Source: Corynebacterium comes
Lineage (GTDB): Bacteria > Actinomycetota > Actinomycetes > Mycobacteriales > Mycobacteriaceae
Length of the DNA stretch: 64,000 nucleotides
Direction of reading: 5' to 3'
Assembly: GCF_009734405.1 (NCBI RefSeq)
Contig: NZ_CP046453.1
Coordinates: 62,001-126,000, forward strand
The translations under genes and the position numbers were made by a program. Below the pieces are notes generated by a model. That model was not told where the DNA came from and ran no database searches. It saw only the letters and a program-made list of their open reading frames with translations. Positions 41,752 to 49,746 of the stretch are shown piece after piece (the stretch's first letter is position 1; every line of letters starts with the position of its first letter).

Positions 41752-42909
41752 TTAGGTCAGGAGGGCCAGGGGACTCATCTGGTTGTCGACGCGGTAATGC
41801 TGAAGCTTGTCGAGGTCGATGTCGACTCCCAGGCCGGGGCCCGTGGGAACCTTCATCTCGCCGTTTCGGATGACCAGGTCCTCGGTGAGCAGGCTGTCCT
41901 CCAGATCCAGCCAGTTGGACAGCTCCGCGGGGTGCCTGGAGGTGGCGTCGAACGCCGCACCGAGGACCAGGGAACAGACTGTCCCAAGGTGTGCGTCGAT
42001 CTGATTGCCCAGGAAGGTCTCGATACCTAGCCCCTCGGCGAGGCCGATGAGCCGGACGGAGTCGGTAAATCCGCTGCGGGCGGTCTTGATGCTTAGCGCG
42101 TTGGCTGCGCCACTGAGAATCTCCCGGGTCACGGTTGCCTGGGTCGGTGCACTCTCATCCGCCACGAACAGGAACGGTGAGCGTTCCACCAGCCACTTAC
42201 GGGAGGTGATCTCATCTGCCGGGTTGAGTTCCTCCACCCGGGATAACCCCACGTCCGCCAGTTTGCGCAGGGCTGCGGCAGATTCCACCGCATTCCAGCC
42301 CCGGTTTCCGTCCAGGTAGAGCTCGGCGTCCTCCCCGAGGGCCTCACGGACTGCTCGGCAGACGGCGACATCATCATCAATCGGGTGCCTACCGACTTTG
42401 ATCTTGAAGCTGTTGATGCCGTAGGTTTCCCGGAGTTCAACCGCCTCATCCCCCACCCGCTGCGGATCATCGAATCCGAGCATATGGCTGACTTTGAGGC
42501 TGTCGGTGTATCCACCGAGCAGCTGGTGCACGGAGATATCGAGTCGTTTTCCGATGACATCCCATAGGGCCATGTCGATCCCGGACTTCGCCGTCGGGTT
42601 GCCGATGGTCCTGTTCATCAAGGAACGGATACCCTCCCGATCAAAGATCGAGCGTCCGATGATCTGGGGTGCGAACACCTTCTCGACCACAGCGATGATG
42701 GATTCCTGGGTTTCACCGTAGGTGTAGGGGCGGGGAGGGGCTTCCGCCCATCCGATGATTCCGTTGTCGGTTTCGATCTGGATCAAGACATTGTCCGCGA
42801 CGCTGATGGAACCACTGGCGAAGCGCAGGGGCTTGCCATAGGGAATGGCATAGGGGATTGCCCGTATGGCGACGATTGTTTCACGGGGACGCAAGGTCGA
42901 CTTGTTCAT
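41752..42909 (-). CDS. Muconate-cycloisomerase-like enolase superfamily enzyme
   Basis: A 385-residue member of the mandelate racemase/muconate lactonizing enzyme family. It has the MLE-subgroup catalytic pattern: Lys169 and Lys171 (FKIKVG), Asp200 and Asn202 (YLDGN), Glu226/227 (VEELNP), Asp251 (VADES) and Lys275 (SIKTARSG), each only about two residues displaced from Pseudomonas muconate cycloisomerase. ATG 42909 follows AAAGGAGGGAGATC. Cycloisomerisation of cis,cis-muconate made by catA is the simplest proposal, but dipeptide epimerases and succinylbenzoate synthases share the motif, and the accompanying genes are not those of a catBCA operon. Substrate is open. Confidence 0.82.
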   Translation of the reverse strand: MNKSTLRPRETIVAIRAIPYAIPYGKPLRFASGSISVADNVLIQIETDNGIIGWAEAPPRPYTYGETQESIIAVVEKVFAPQIIGRSIFDREGIRSLMNRTIGNPTAKSGIDMALWDVIGKRLDISVHQLLGGYTDSLKVSHMLGFDDPQRVGDEAVELRETYGINSFKIKVGRHPIDDDVAVCRAVREALGEDAELYLDGNRGWNAVESAAALRKLADVGLSRVEELNPADEITSRKWLVERSPFLFVADESAPTQATVTREILSGAANALSIKTARSGFTDSVRLIGLAEGLGIETFLGNQIDAHLGTVCSLVLGAAFDATSRHPAELSNWLDLEDSLLTEDLVIRNGEMKVPTGPGLGVDIDLDKLQHYRVDNQMSPLALLT

Positions 42910-43103
42910 GATCTCCCTCCTTTGCCGGGTAGATGAAGCTTCAAACGAGTGGGGGTGCCAGGCCGACAATTATCTGCCAATTATTCAGATTGCTCAGAGA
43001 TCGGATTCCTGGAAGAGAGGCGACGTGACTGTCACCACGTTCTCACCCTTGGGTGACGAACCAGTGGTTTTCTTTCCACTAGTGACACAATAAGCATCCC
43101 AAC

Positions 43104-44045
43104 TCATTCCGGTCCAATACTCTTAAGGAAGGGATTGTTCTCAAATTCAGAAAGATCCGGGGTGGGCAGCACCTGTTGCGAGATTTCTAGTACATGTCGC
43201 AGAGATTGAGAGGGGTCATTGCGGCGCCACGCAAGGGTTGCAAACATGTGGCTAGGGTTAATGTTGGCCAGTTTCTTGTATGCGACATCATGTGGCCTGG
43301 TCTCCGCTACTGAACTCAAGGTGATGGTGATGCCGATTCCGGCGGCCACCAGGGCCAGGACCGTGGCGGAATCCGGCGCATATTGGATGACCTGGGGTCG
43401 GAAGCCAGCAGAAATACACAGCGACGCCATCGTCGCCTGCAAGACTGATCCCTGGTCTTCCGTGAGGCTGACGAATTTCTCTTGGGCCAGCTCCGAGAGA
43501 TTGATTTCATCCCTATCGGCCAGCGGGTGGTCGTCGGGAAGGGCGCAGAGCAGTTCCTCCACCTGGATGACCCTGGCTTCGAGATCGGGATGGGTAGGGA
43601 GACGTGAAAAGGCGAGATCGAGACTCCCTTGCCTCAGTTGTTCGACGGCGGTATACACATAAGTCTGGGACTGGATCTGCAGGTCAATGTCGGGGTAAGC
43701 GTCCTTGACCGCCCGGCTAAGAATAGGCAGGGCTTGCTGACTGGACACGCCGGCGAAGCCGAGTCGGACGGTGCCCAGTTCTCCTGTTCGGATTGCTTTG
43801 GCGACCCGTTGGGCTTCTTCATGATGGTGCATGACTTCCCGGGCGGCCGGGAGGAAGCGCTGACCGGCACTGGTCAATTCCACTGCCCGTGTGGTGCGGT
43901 TAAAGAGTTCCAGGCCGAGGCTGCGTTCAATCTGTCGGATTCGGTTGCTCAAAGGCGGCTGAGAGATCAACAGCCTTTCGGCGGCACGACCGAAGTGCAA
44001 CTCCTCTGCCACGGTGATGAATGCTTCATAGTCCCGAATTTCCAC
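43104..44045 (-). CDS. LysR-family regulator (CatR/BenM-like)
   Basis: A 313-residue LysR regulator. Helix-turn-helix HFGRAAERLLISQPPLSNRI is at residues 17-36, in a family opening (MEIRDYEAFITVAEELHFG) common to CatR, CatM and BenM. The effector domain starts LGTVRLGFAGVSSQQALPIL. It is followed, same strand, by the five-gene cycloisomerase operon 194 bp later and diverges from the SDR at 44209. The divergent gap holds a 31-bp inverted repeat that recurs upstream of the zinc alcohol dehydrogenase and KdgT genes, so all of these probably form its regulon. Confidence 0.88.
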   Translation of the reverse strand: MEIRDYEAFITVAEELHFGRAAERLLISQPPLSNRIRQIERSLGLELFNRTTRAVELTSAGQRFLPAAREVMHHHEEAQRVAKAIRTGELGTVRLGFAGVSSQQALPILSRAVKDAYPDIDLQIQSQTYVYTAVEQLRQGSLDLAFSRLPTHPDLEARVIQVEELLCALPDDHPLADRDEINLSELAQEKFVSLTEDQGSVLQATMASLCISAGFRPQVIQYAPDSATVLALVAAGIGITITLSSVAETRPHDVAYKKLANINPSHMFATLAWRRNDPSQSLRHVLEISQQVLPTPDLSEFENNPFLKSIGPE

Positions 44046-44068
44046 CGCAAGACTCCTTATATTTCAAT

Positions 44069-44099
44069 CCAATATGAATGTGCCCTTATTTTATATTGG
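44069..44099. promoter_or_regulatory. Candidate LysR operator, LysR/SDR divergent promoter
   Basis: CCAATATGAATG (44069-44080), 7 bp, then ATTTTATATTGG (44088-44099): an imperfect inverted repeat with outer half-sites CCAATAT and ATATTGG. The repeat at 46361-46391 has the same outer half-sites and the identical 12-7-12 spacing. It sits 24 bp upstream of the LysR start, a usual place for an autoregulatory site. Confidence 0.6.
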
Positions 44100-44208
44100 A
44101 CCCTGGGGTTAAACGGTGATTTTCTAAGTTGTGAAGAAGGATCCTCAGCGATATCGCTGCAGGTTTCCCGACATTCACACTGCCGAAAGAGTCGAAGGAG
44201 AAACTGCG

Positions 44209-44919
44209 ATGAAGCAGAAATTACTGGTCACGGGCGGCGCATCTGGGATCGGAAAGGCCATCGCGGAGTTAGGTATGTCCCGTGGATGGGAGGTAGCCGT
44301 CATTGACCGGCAGCCGACGTCCGTGGGCGCCTCCTACATCGCGGACCTATCGGACACCGATTCCACACAACAGGCACTGGAGGAAATTCTCAGTAAGGGG
44401 CCGGTGACCCGGCTGGTCAACAACGTGGGGGCTGTCTTTCCTGCGGCAGCCGAGGAAACAACGCTGGCGGACCTGCAGCGTTCCTTTGATCTCAATCTTC
44501 GCAGCGCCCTCCAGTGTTCACAGGCGGTACTGCCCGGAATGAAGGAACAGCAGTTCGGTCGCATCGTCAATATGACCTCCCGTGCAGCGTTAGGCAAGGA
44601 ACTTCGCACGTCCTACGCCGTGGCGAAGGCCGGTCTGATCGGTTTGACCCGGGTCTGGGCTCTCGAGACGGCACGGGACGGCATCACGGTCAACGCGATC
44701 GGCCCGGGGCCGATCGCAACGGAACTGTTTCTCAAAGCAAACCCTGCGGATTCACCAAAAACTAAGGCGATTATCGACGGTGTACCGGTTGGCCGCCTGG
44801 GCACGCCGGAGGATGTCGCATCCTCCGTTGCTTTCTTCCTGGATGACGCCGCTGGCTTCGTTACCGGTCAGGTGCTCTACGTCTGTGGCGGCCTCACCGT
44901 GGGCAACGCACCGGTGTAA
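44209..44919 (+). CDS. Short-chain dehydrogenase/reductase
   Basis: A 236-residue classical SDR. Cofactor motif TGGASGIGKAIA is at residues 8-19, VNNVGAVFPAA is the NNAG-type motif, and the catalytic Ser (VNMTSRAAL), Tyr and Lys (SYAVAKAGL) are in order; a GPGPIATELF loop follows. ATG 44209 follows GAAGGAG; the longer frame from 44131 adds leader sequence across the promoter. It oxidises or reduces an alcohol/carbonyl with NAD(P). It diverges from the LysR gene across a candidate operator, so it probably acts in the same pathway, for example on a polyol acid or dihydrodiol-like intermediate. Confidence 0.88.
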   Translation: MKQKLLVTGGASGIGKAIAELGMSRGWEVAVIDRQPTSVGASYIADLSDTDSTQQALEEILSKGPVTRLVNNVGAVFPAAAEETTLADLQRSFDLNLRSALQCSQAVLPGMKEQQFGRIVNMTSRAALGKELRTSYAVAKAGLIGLTRVWALETARDGITVNAIGPGPIATELFLKANPADSPKTKAIIDGVPVGRLGTPEDVASSVAFFLDDAAGFVTGQVLYVCGGLTVGNAPV

Positions 44920-45213
44920 TTTTCCCATCCAGGGGAAGAGGCGTTTGCCGAACTGGCGTTCCATTTCATCTGCCTGGGCCTTGACCCGGAGGGCCCCTGC
45001 GGAATGGAACGCTGTTCGGTGATATCGAGGTGCACGCCCGATCCAGCCAGATCGGTGAGATGCAGGGGACCGGGGTGATGCGGACAAACCTCGAGGCCAT
45101 CGGGTTGCCGATGCCCTCAAGGTAGGCAATGCCCTCCGCGATCATGCGCATGGCTCCCAGTGGGAGCCCCCGAGGCAGATATCTAGGGGGACTGATGGGA
45201 GTGCGGAGTTGAG
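44920..45213 (-). pseudogene. Possible decayed coding remnant
   Basis: Between the SDR and the zinc alcohol dehydrogenase, about 290 bp on the minus strand show protein-like stretches in three different frames: GAMRMIAEGIAYLEGIGNPM, then HPGPLHLTDLAGSGVHLDIT, then VKAQADEMERQFGKRLFPWM. The order and alternating frames suggest one gene broken by frameshifts. I cannot name the family. It could be chance, as high-GC DNA often leaves several frames open. Confidence 0.35.
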
Positions 45214-46260
45214 CTAACTCTCCTGCGGAAGCAGGATCACCTTGCAGGAGTCCTCGGAGAGGAGCTCAATGGCACGTTCGAACTCCGACAACGGTAGCCG
45301 GTGAGTGATAAAGGTAGATAACTTCAGCTTGTCCTCGGCAATCAGTACGGACAGCAGATCCCAGGTGGACCAGAGTCGGCGGCCAAAGCAGCCCTTGAAG
45401 GTAATGTTGCGCCGGTTGAGGTACTCAGCGGCGTCGAACTCGCCGAGGCTGCGGCCAAATCCGACGGAGACGAAAGTGCCGCCCGTTCGGAGGGAGTTCA
45501 GGATAGTGGGAAAGCTGCTGGGGTGGCCGGAGGCCTCAAACCCCACATCGAAGCCGTGGCGATCCTGACTCATCTCCCGCAGCTGCTCGGGGATGCTCTC
45601 GTTCGGCTCCATCCCGATGGCGCCGAGCGATTCGGCGAATTCCCGACGGTACGGGTTCGGTTCGACGACTACGACCTTGGCGGCGCCGGCAATGCGGGCC
45701 AGTTCGGCAATGAACAGACCCACCGGGCCGCCCCCGGTGATCAGGACGCGCTTTGACAGTAGCGGCTGTTCAGAGGCCTGGATTGCGTGCATGGCCACGC
45801 CTGCCGGTTCCAGTAGGGCTGCCTCCTCGAGATTGAAGTCGTGGGGAAGTTTGAAGGCCGCCTGCACGGGAACCACCACGTACTCCGCGAATAGGCCATC
45901 CGTGTGGTAGCCGAGCAGCTGCATGTTCTCGCACAGATGTGGGTTGTCGTTCTGGCACTGGAAGCAGGCGTAACAAGCGACGTGCGAATCAAATGCGACC
46001 CGGTCGCCAGGGGTAAATCCTGTGATTCCCCCGCCGATCTCAACGATGGTGCCGGAGCCTTCGTGGCCCATGATCTTGGGCAGCTCAGGGCGGAAAGCCG
46101 CCGCCGCGTCATTGTACTGATACATCGACCGATCAGAACCACAGACAGAGGCCGCCGCAATCTGGACCTTGATATGACCGGCCGGTACCTCGATGGGCTC
46201 GGGAGCATTGATCTGATACTCGGCTCCCGGCTGAGGGCCGGGCTTGATGATGGCGCGCAT
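45214..46260 (-). CDS. Zinc-dependent medium-chain alcohol dehydrogenase
   Basis: A 348-residue MDR-family dehydrogenase. Catalytic zinc ligands are Cys in ASVCGSDRSM and His in IMGHEGSGTIVE; the structural zinc loop is CYACFQCQNDNPHLC with four Cys. The nucleotide-binding GGGPVGLFIAELARIAGA and a following Glu (VVVEPN) point to NAD. Relatives oxidise sorbitol, threonine or sugar acids. It is divergent from a KdgT-type permease with a perfect 12-bp-arm inverted repeat between them. It could oxidise the compound imported by that permease. Confidence 0.88.
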   Translation of the reverse strand: MRAIIKPGPQPGAEYQINAPEPIEVPAGHIKVQIAAASVCGSDRSMYQYNDAAAAFRPELPKIMGHEGSGTIVEIGGGITGFTPGDRVAFDSHVACYACFQCQNDNPHLCENMQLLGYHTDGLFAEYVVVPVQAAFKLPHDFNLEEAALLEPAGVAMHAIQASEQPLLSKRVLITGGGPVGLFIAELARIAGAAKVVVVEPNPYRREFAESLGAIGMEPNESIPEQLREMSQDRHGFDVGFEASGHPSSFPTILNSLRTGGTFVSVGFGRSLGEFDAAEYLNRRNITFKGCFGRRLWSTWDLLSVLIAEDKLKLSTFITHRLPLSEFERAIELLSEDSCKVILLPQES

Positions 46261-46707
46261 GAGATTCTCCTTGTGATGCGTTGTGTGGCGGCGGGTAGCT
46301 GTTCACCGTCATCCCTCAATATGTGACTAGCTTCATGGTAGGAACTCCGCTATGAGAAAACCAATATCAATTCGAAGATAATTGATATTGGCAGCGAATT
46401 AACGGCCGGTCGCCGCTGAGGGGAATAATCTCCGGATCTGCCTAAGGGGATGTTCTTGCAGGGTGAGTGCCCCTGGGCCGCCGGTCATCGTGGATGACTT
46501 ATCGGGACGAAAATCGTCATCAGCTGGAGTTATATCGGTCAAAAATAAGTCTCGGCCGAAATAATATTTCTCCGACTGGATCGATATGACTAGCGTAATT
46601 CACAACCTGAAATGTGAAGCAGGACACTGCATCCACATCTGAGACCAGTATCTGCAAGTCCCCCGTAAGTCACTGACCACACCCGTATCTAAGACAGGAG
46701 TCACCCC
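46261..46707. other. Divergent promoter region between ADH and KdgT genes
   Basis: A 447-bp region with no supported gene. Next to the ADH gene it holds the perfect inverted repeat at 46361-46391 in an AT-rich block. The KdgT side has a further AT-rich block around 46530-46620 likely to contain its promoter, and ends in GACAGGAGTCACCCC, a good ribosome site. GATGAC (46493) and GTCATC (46516) could form a short hairpin. Confidence 0.45.
46361..46391. promoter_or_regulatory. Candidate LysR operator, ADH/KdgT divergent promoter
   Basis: CCAATATCAATT (46361-46372), 7 bp, AATTGATATTGG (46380-46391) is a perfect inverted repeat. Outer half-sites and spacing are the same as at 44069-44099 in front of the LysR gene. 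The AT-rich palindrome is typical of LysR-type operators. Confidence 0.65.
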
Positions 46708-47835
46708 ATGGATGCAGTATTCCGAGCTATTGGAAAGATCCCGGGCGCGCTCATGGTCGTCCCGCTGTTCCTCGGCGCGATCATGAACACTTTCTTCCCC
46801 GACGTCCTCGACATCGGCGCCTTCACCACTGCGCTATTCCGCGACGGTGCCCCCGTCCTTATTGGCCTGTTTTTCGTGGCCGTTGGCTCACAGATCAGCT
46901 TCCGTACCGCGCTCCCTTCGCTGGAGAAGGGCCTGACCCTGGTCCTAGCCAAGTATGGTGCAGCAGTGGCTGTCGGTGTCTCCATCGCCTTCCTCTCTCC
47001 TAGTGGAACTCTTTGGGGTTTGCTTCCGCTCGCGGTCATCGCCGCGATGTCCAACTCCAACGGTTCGCTCTACGTCGCGTTGACCTCTCAGTTCGGTTCC
47101 AAGACCGATAAGGGTGCTATCTCGGTACTCTCCATCAACGACGGCCCCTTCCTGACCATGCTGGCAATGGGGGCTGCGGGTCTGGCGCAGCTGCCGATGA
47201 TGGCGCTGTTCGCCGCTATCTTCCCCATGATCCTAGGCTTCATCCTCGGTAACTCTTCGGAGCAGGCCCGCGCCTTCCTTGCCCCAGGCGAAAAGCTGAT
47301 CATCCCGTTCGCGGCCTTCGCCCTAGGCGCCGGCATTGACTTCCGGGTTCTCGTGGGATCCGGCGCCATTGGCATTCTTCTGGGTCTCCTCACCGTCATC
47401 GTCTCCGGTGGCCTTGCCATCGCTGCGGTCTACCTGTGGCACCGTCTCCGCCGCCACCCGAAGCCGACCCGCAACGTCCTGTCCGGTGCAGCAGAATCCG
47501 CCGTCGCAGGTAACGCCATCGCCACCCCAGCCGCTATCGTCGCTGTGGACCCTTCCCTCGCATCCATCCAGGCCGAGGCGACTGCACAGGTGGCAGCCGC
47601 AGTCGTTGTCACGGCCTTCATCAGCCCCTTCCTAGTCTCCTGGATCTCTAAGCGCCAGATCGGGAAGGGCATCACGAAGGAAGCTGAGAACCTTTACTTC
47701 GAGGATCCGGCTCGCTTCGAAGAGGTATGGGAGGTTGATCAGAGTCTTCGTGCTTCGGCGATCACCGAAGCTCCGGTAGAGCCGGAGTCCGATCTCTCCC
47801 GACGGGTCCAGGCGAAAAAGGGATCCGTGAGCTGA
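46708..47835 (+). CDS. kdgT: 2-Keto-3-deoxygluconate permease family transporter
   Basis: A 375-residue KdgT-family proton symporter with about ten hydrophobic segments. Family landmarks are IPGALMVVPLFLGAIMNTFF at residues 11-30, AAMSNSNGSLYVAL and the GDPxD-like INDGPFLTML in the centre, and NAIATPAAIVAVDP late. The C-terminal 45 residues are hydrophilic and acidic, an extension beyond the usual KdgT end. The family imports 2-keto-3-deoxygluconate and probably related keto acids. No KDG kinase or aldolase is nearby, so the actual substrate may be another hydroxy/keto acid processed by the neighbouring dehydrogenases. Confidence 0.87.
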   Translation: MDAVFRAIGKIPGALMVVPLFLGAIMNTFFPDVLDIGAFTTALFRDGAPVLIGLFFVAVGSQISFRTALPSLEKGLTLVLAKYGAAVAVGVSIAFLSPSGTLWGLLPLAVIAAMSNSNGSLYVALTSQFGSKTDKGAISVLSINDGPFLTMLAMGAAGLAQLPMMALFAAIFPMILGFILGNSSEQARAFLAPGEKLIIPFAAFALGAGIDFRVLVGSGAIGILLGLLTVIVSGGLAIAAVYLWHRLRRHPKPTRNVLSGAAESAVAGNAIATPAAIVAVDPSLASIQAEATAQVAAAVVVTAFISPFLVSWISKRQIGKGITKEAENLYFEDPARFEEVWEVDQSLRASAITEAPVEPESDLSRRVQAKKGSVS

Positions 47836-47944
47836 TCACGGGGATAGAGATATCGCCCCTTAAGCATGATCCATTGTGACGAAACGACAGGTGCCACTGC
47901 TGTTAGGAGAGTCCTTTTGGTAGCGCAGTCGGGCCCCCGGTAGT

Positions 47945-47988
47945 AGGTGAGGGGCGATCCGGTAACAGCACCGGATCGTCCCTCACCT
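47945..47988 (+). terminator. Terminator after kdgT
   Basis: AGGTGAGGGGCGATCCGGT (47945-47963) and its complement at 47970-47988 form a 19-bp stem with a single G-T pair and loop AACAGC. It lies 109 bp after the kdgT stop. Confidence 0.75.
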
Positions 47989-48311
47989 GTTCGTAGAGCC
48001 GTTAGAACCGGATCCACCGATGTGTCTTCGGTGAGTAGCTGATCCTAGCGTCAGGCACGTCCAGAGTTGTCAAGAAGGGTGGTCCCAAGCTCACTTTTTC
48101 TTCCGGTCGTTCCACGAATTGTTGTCATCTCGACAGCCGGTACATCGGCGGTGTGGTCAGCCGGGGACGGCGGCCGGTGGGAGTGGGCGGGTTGCGTCCT
48201 TTAGCGTGGTGTATCTGTAACTGCCGGTGAGGACACCATAGAAGACGTGGGCGACCACCCAAGTCACCTTTCGAATCAACTCCTACATCTCCTCGAAAGG
48301 CAAGACCCCCG
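47989..48311. other. Intergenic region leading into an IS256 remnant
   Basis: About 320 bp between the kdgT terminator and the transposase fragment. No gene is supported. It may include the left end of the decayed insertion sequence, but I cannot identify a terminal inverted repeat. Confidence 0.35.
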
Positions 48312-48500
48312 GTGGCCGCTGGCCCTTATTCTATCGACCCCACGATCTATCTTGACGATCTGTTGTCTCAAGCCTCTCCGGACCTGATCAGACAGATGCT
48401 TGCACGCTTCACCACCCAGATCCTGTCGACCCGGGACGACCAGGTCTGCGGCGCCGACTACGTCCCCACAGCCCAGTCCCGCACCAACGTCCGTAACGGG
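48312..48500 (+). pseudogene. IS256-family (mutator) transposase fragment
   Basis: Starting with GTG at 48312 the plus strand reads MAAGPYSIDPTIYLDDLLSQ, then a RQMLARFTTQILS stretch, QVCGADY and SRTNVRNG, which is the recognisable N-terminal region of IS256-family transposases. After NG the family resemblance (normally a YRxRxxDTR continuation) is lost at about 48500. The catalytic core is absent, so this is a dead remnant. It lies 48 bp from the end of the SMP-30-like gene. Confidence 0.8.
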
Positions 48501-48547
48501 GCCGGGACCGTGCCCCAACCCCCCTTGCTCATCGTGCATACCTGCGG

Positions 48548-49687
48548 CTACTGGCGGGACAGCTCCAGGATCTGTGTGCCTGCGACTGCTCCGACGAAGA
48601 CCTTGTCTCCGACGGGGAGGGCGGTGGTGGGGTTACCGAACCCGGCGACCGAACCCTCCGCGAACACAGCGGTAGTGAAACTCTCCGGGTCCAGTTCGAG
48701 GACGTCATAGCGGTCCTCGGGCTGCAGGCCTTCGAATTCGTATCCGAAGAAGGTCTCGAAGCTGTCGATCATCTGGCCTGTCACCAGGACCGAACCTGAG
48801 TCGGTGAAGCGCAGGTTGTCAGGCATGATGTCCACGGGGGTCTCGCGAAGAACGGCGCCGGAGGAAGGGTCAATCTCCACGAGCTTCCTGCCGCCCCAGG
48901 ACGCGACATAGAGGCTCTCACCGTCTTCGGAGACGGCAATGCCGTTGGGGGTGGACATCGTGGATTCTGGCAGCTGTGTCCAACCGGACTCGGGCGTCCA
49001 GTGCAGAACGTGCCCGGTGTCCTCGCCCGCGAAAGCCCGTTTGAATTCGTTCTCCATGTCAGCCGGGTTGAGGAAATGTGTGACAAAGAATCCGTCACTG
49101 TTCGGGTCCGCGGCGACGCCGTTGCCGAAGCTTCCCTCCGGGAGTTCGACGCACCCGATCCAGGTGAGCCCCGGCTGGCCATCGTCGTTGCGGACGTCGA
49201 ATACCTCGATGCTTTCGTGGCTACCGTGGTTGACCACGTAGAGACGTTCGGTTCCGTCGTCAACGGATTCCACTGTGATGCCGTGCGGTGAGGTCTCGTC
49301 ATCGCTCAGCGGCCCTGAGCACTCAGGGAACAGCTCATTGTTCAGGGCATTGTCGACGGACCCGCTGGGCCAGGCCGGCGAAATCTCGGTCGTGTCCGGA
49401 TCCATGTAGTAGAGGGAACCTGAGGAGCCGCTCTCGCCCGGGTTCTCTGCCATGGCGCTGACAATGACGGCACCTGAAGACGTCTGCACGAGATCCTCCG
49501 GCTTGTACGGGGCGTCGATAAGCTTCTCGGACCAGCCGGCGGCGGTGTCGGCTGCGGACGCAGGCGAGGCTGACGTCTCAAGGGTCTGTGCGGCGGCGTT
49601 TTCGGAGGGTGGGGTGCACGAGGCCACAGCGAAAAGCAGTGAGCCTGCCACAAGGGAGATCGCAATCTTCGGGGAGTTTCTCAGCAT
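48548..49687 (-). CDS. SMP-30/gluconolactonase-like lipoprotein
   Basis: A 379-residue exported protein. The start at 49687 gives a lipoprotein signal (ISLVAGSLLFAVASC, Cys at about residue 24) followed by an Ala/Ser/Thr linker. The mature part is a six-bladed propeller-type protein: LYVVNHGSHESIEVFDV, NGVAADPNSDGFFVTHF, TPNGIAVSEDGESLYVASWG and the closing IMPDNLRFTDSGSVL. The PNGIAxSxDG strand with Asn and Asp is the calcium-site motif of SMP-30/gluconolactonase and strictosidine-synthase-like enzymes. It may hydrolyse a lactone at the cell surface before import by the MFS carrier encoded 59 bp upstream on the same strand. Confidence 0.78.
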   Translation of the reverse strand: MLRNSPKIAISLVAGSLLFAVASCTPPSENAAAQTLETSASPASAADTAAGWSEKLIDAPYKPEDLVQTSSGAVIVSAMAENPGESGSSGSLYYMDPDTTEISPAWPSGSVDNALNNELFPECSGPLSDDETSPHGITVESVDDGTERLYVVNHGSHESIEVFDVRNDDGQPGLTWIGCVELPEGSFGNGVAADPNSDGFFVTHFLNPADMENEFKRAFAGEDTGHVLHWTPESGWTQLPESTMSTPNGIAVSEDGESLYVASWGGRKLVEIDPSSGAVLRETPVDIMPDNLRFTDSGSVLVTGQMIDSFETFFGYEFEGLQPEDRYDVLELDPESFTTAVFAEGSVAGFGNPTTALPVGDKVFVGAVAGTQILELSRQ

Positions 49688-49746
49688 GGGAATTAGGAGC
49701 CTTTCATGAGCCGACCCGGGCAACAGGGCGGGAAGGAGGTGGGGGA

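Noticed and set aside
46493..46521. GATGAC ... GTCATC hairpin as a riboswitch before kdgT
   Set aside because: Six-bp arms only, with no conserved riboswitch core that I can recognise; kept only as a remark in the intergenic entry.
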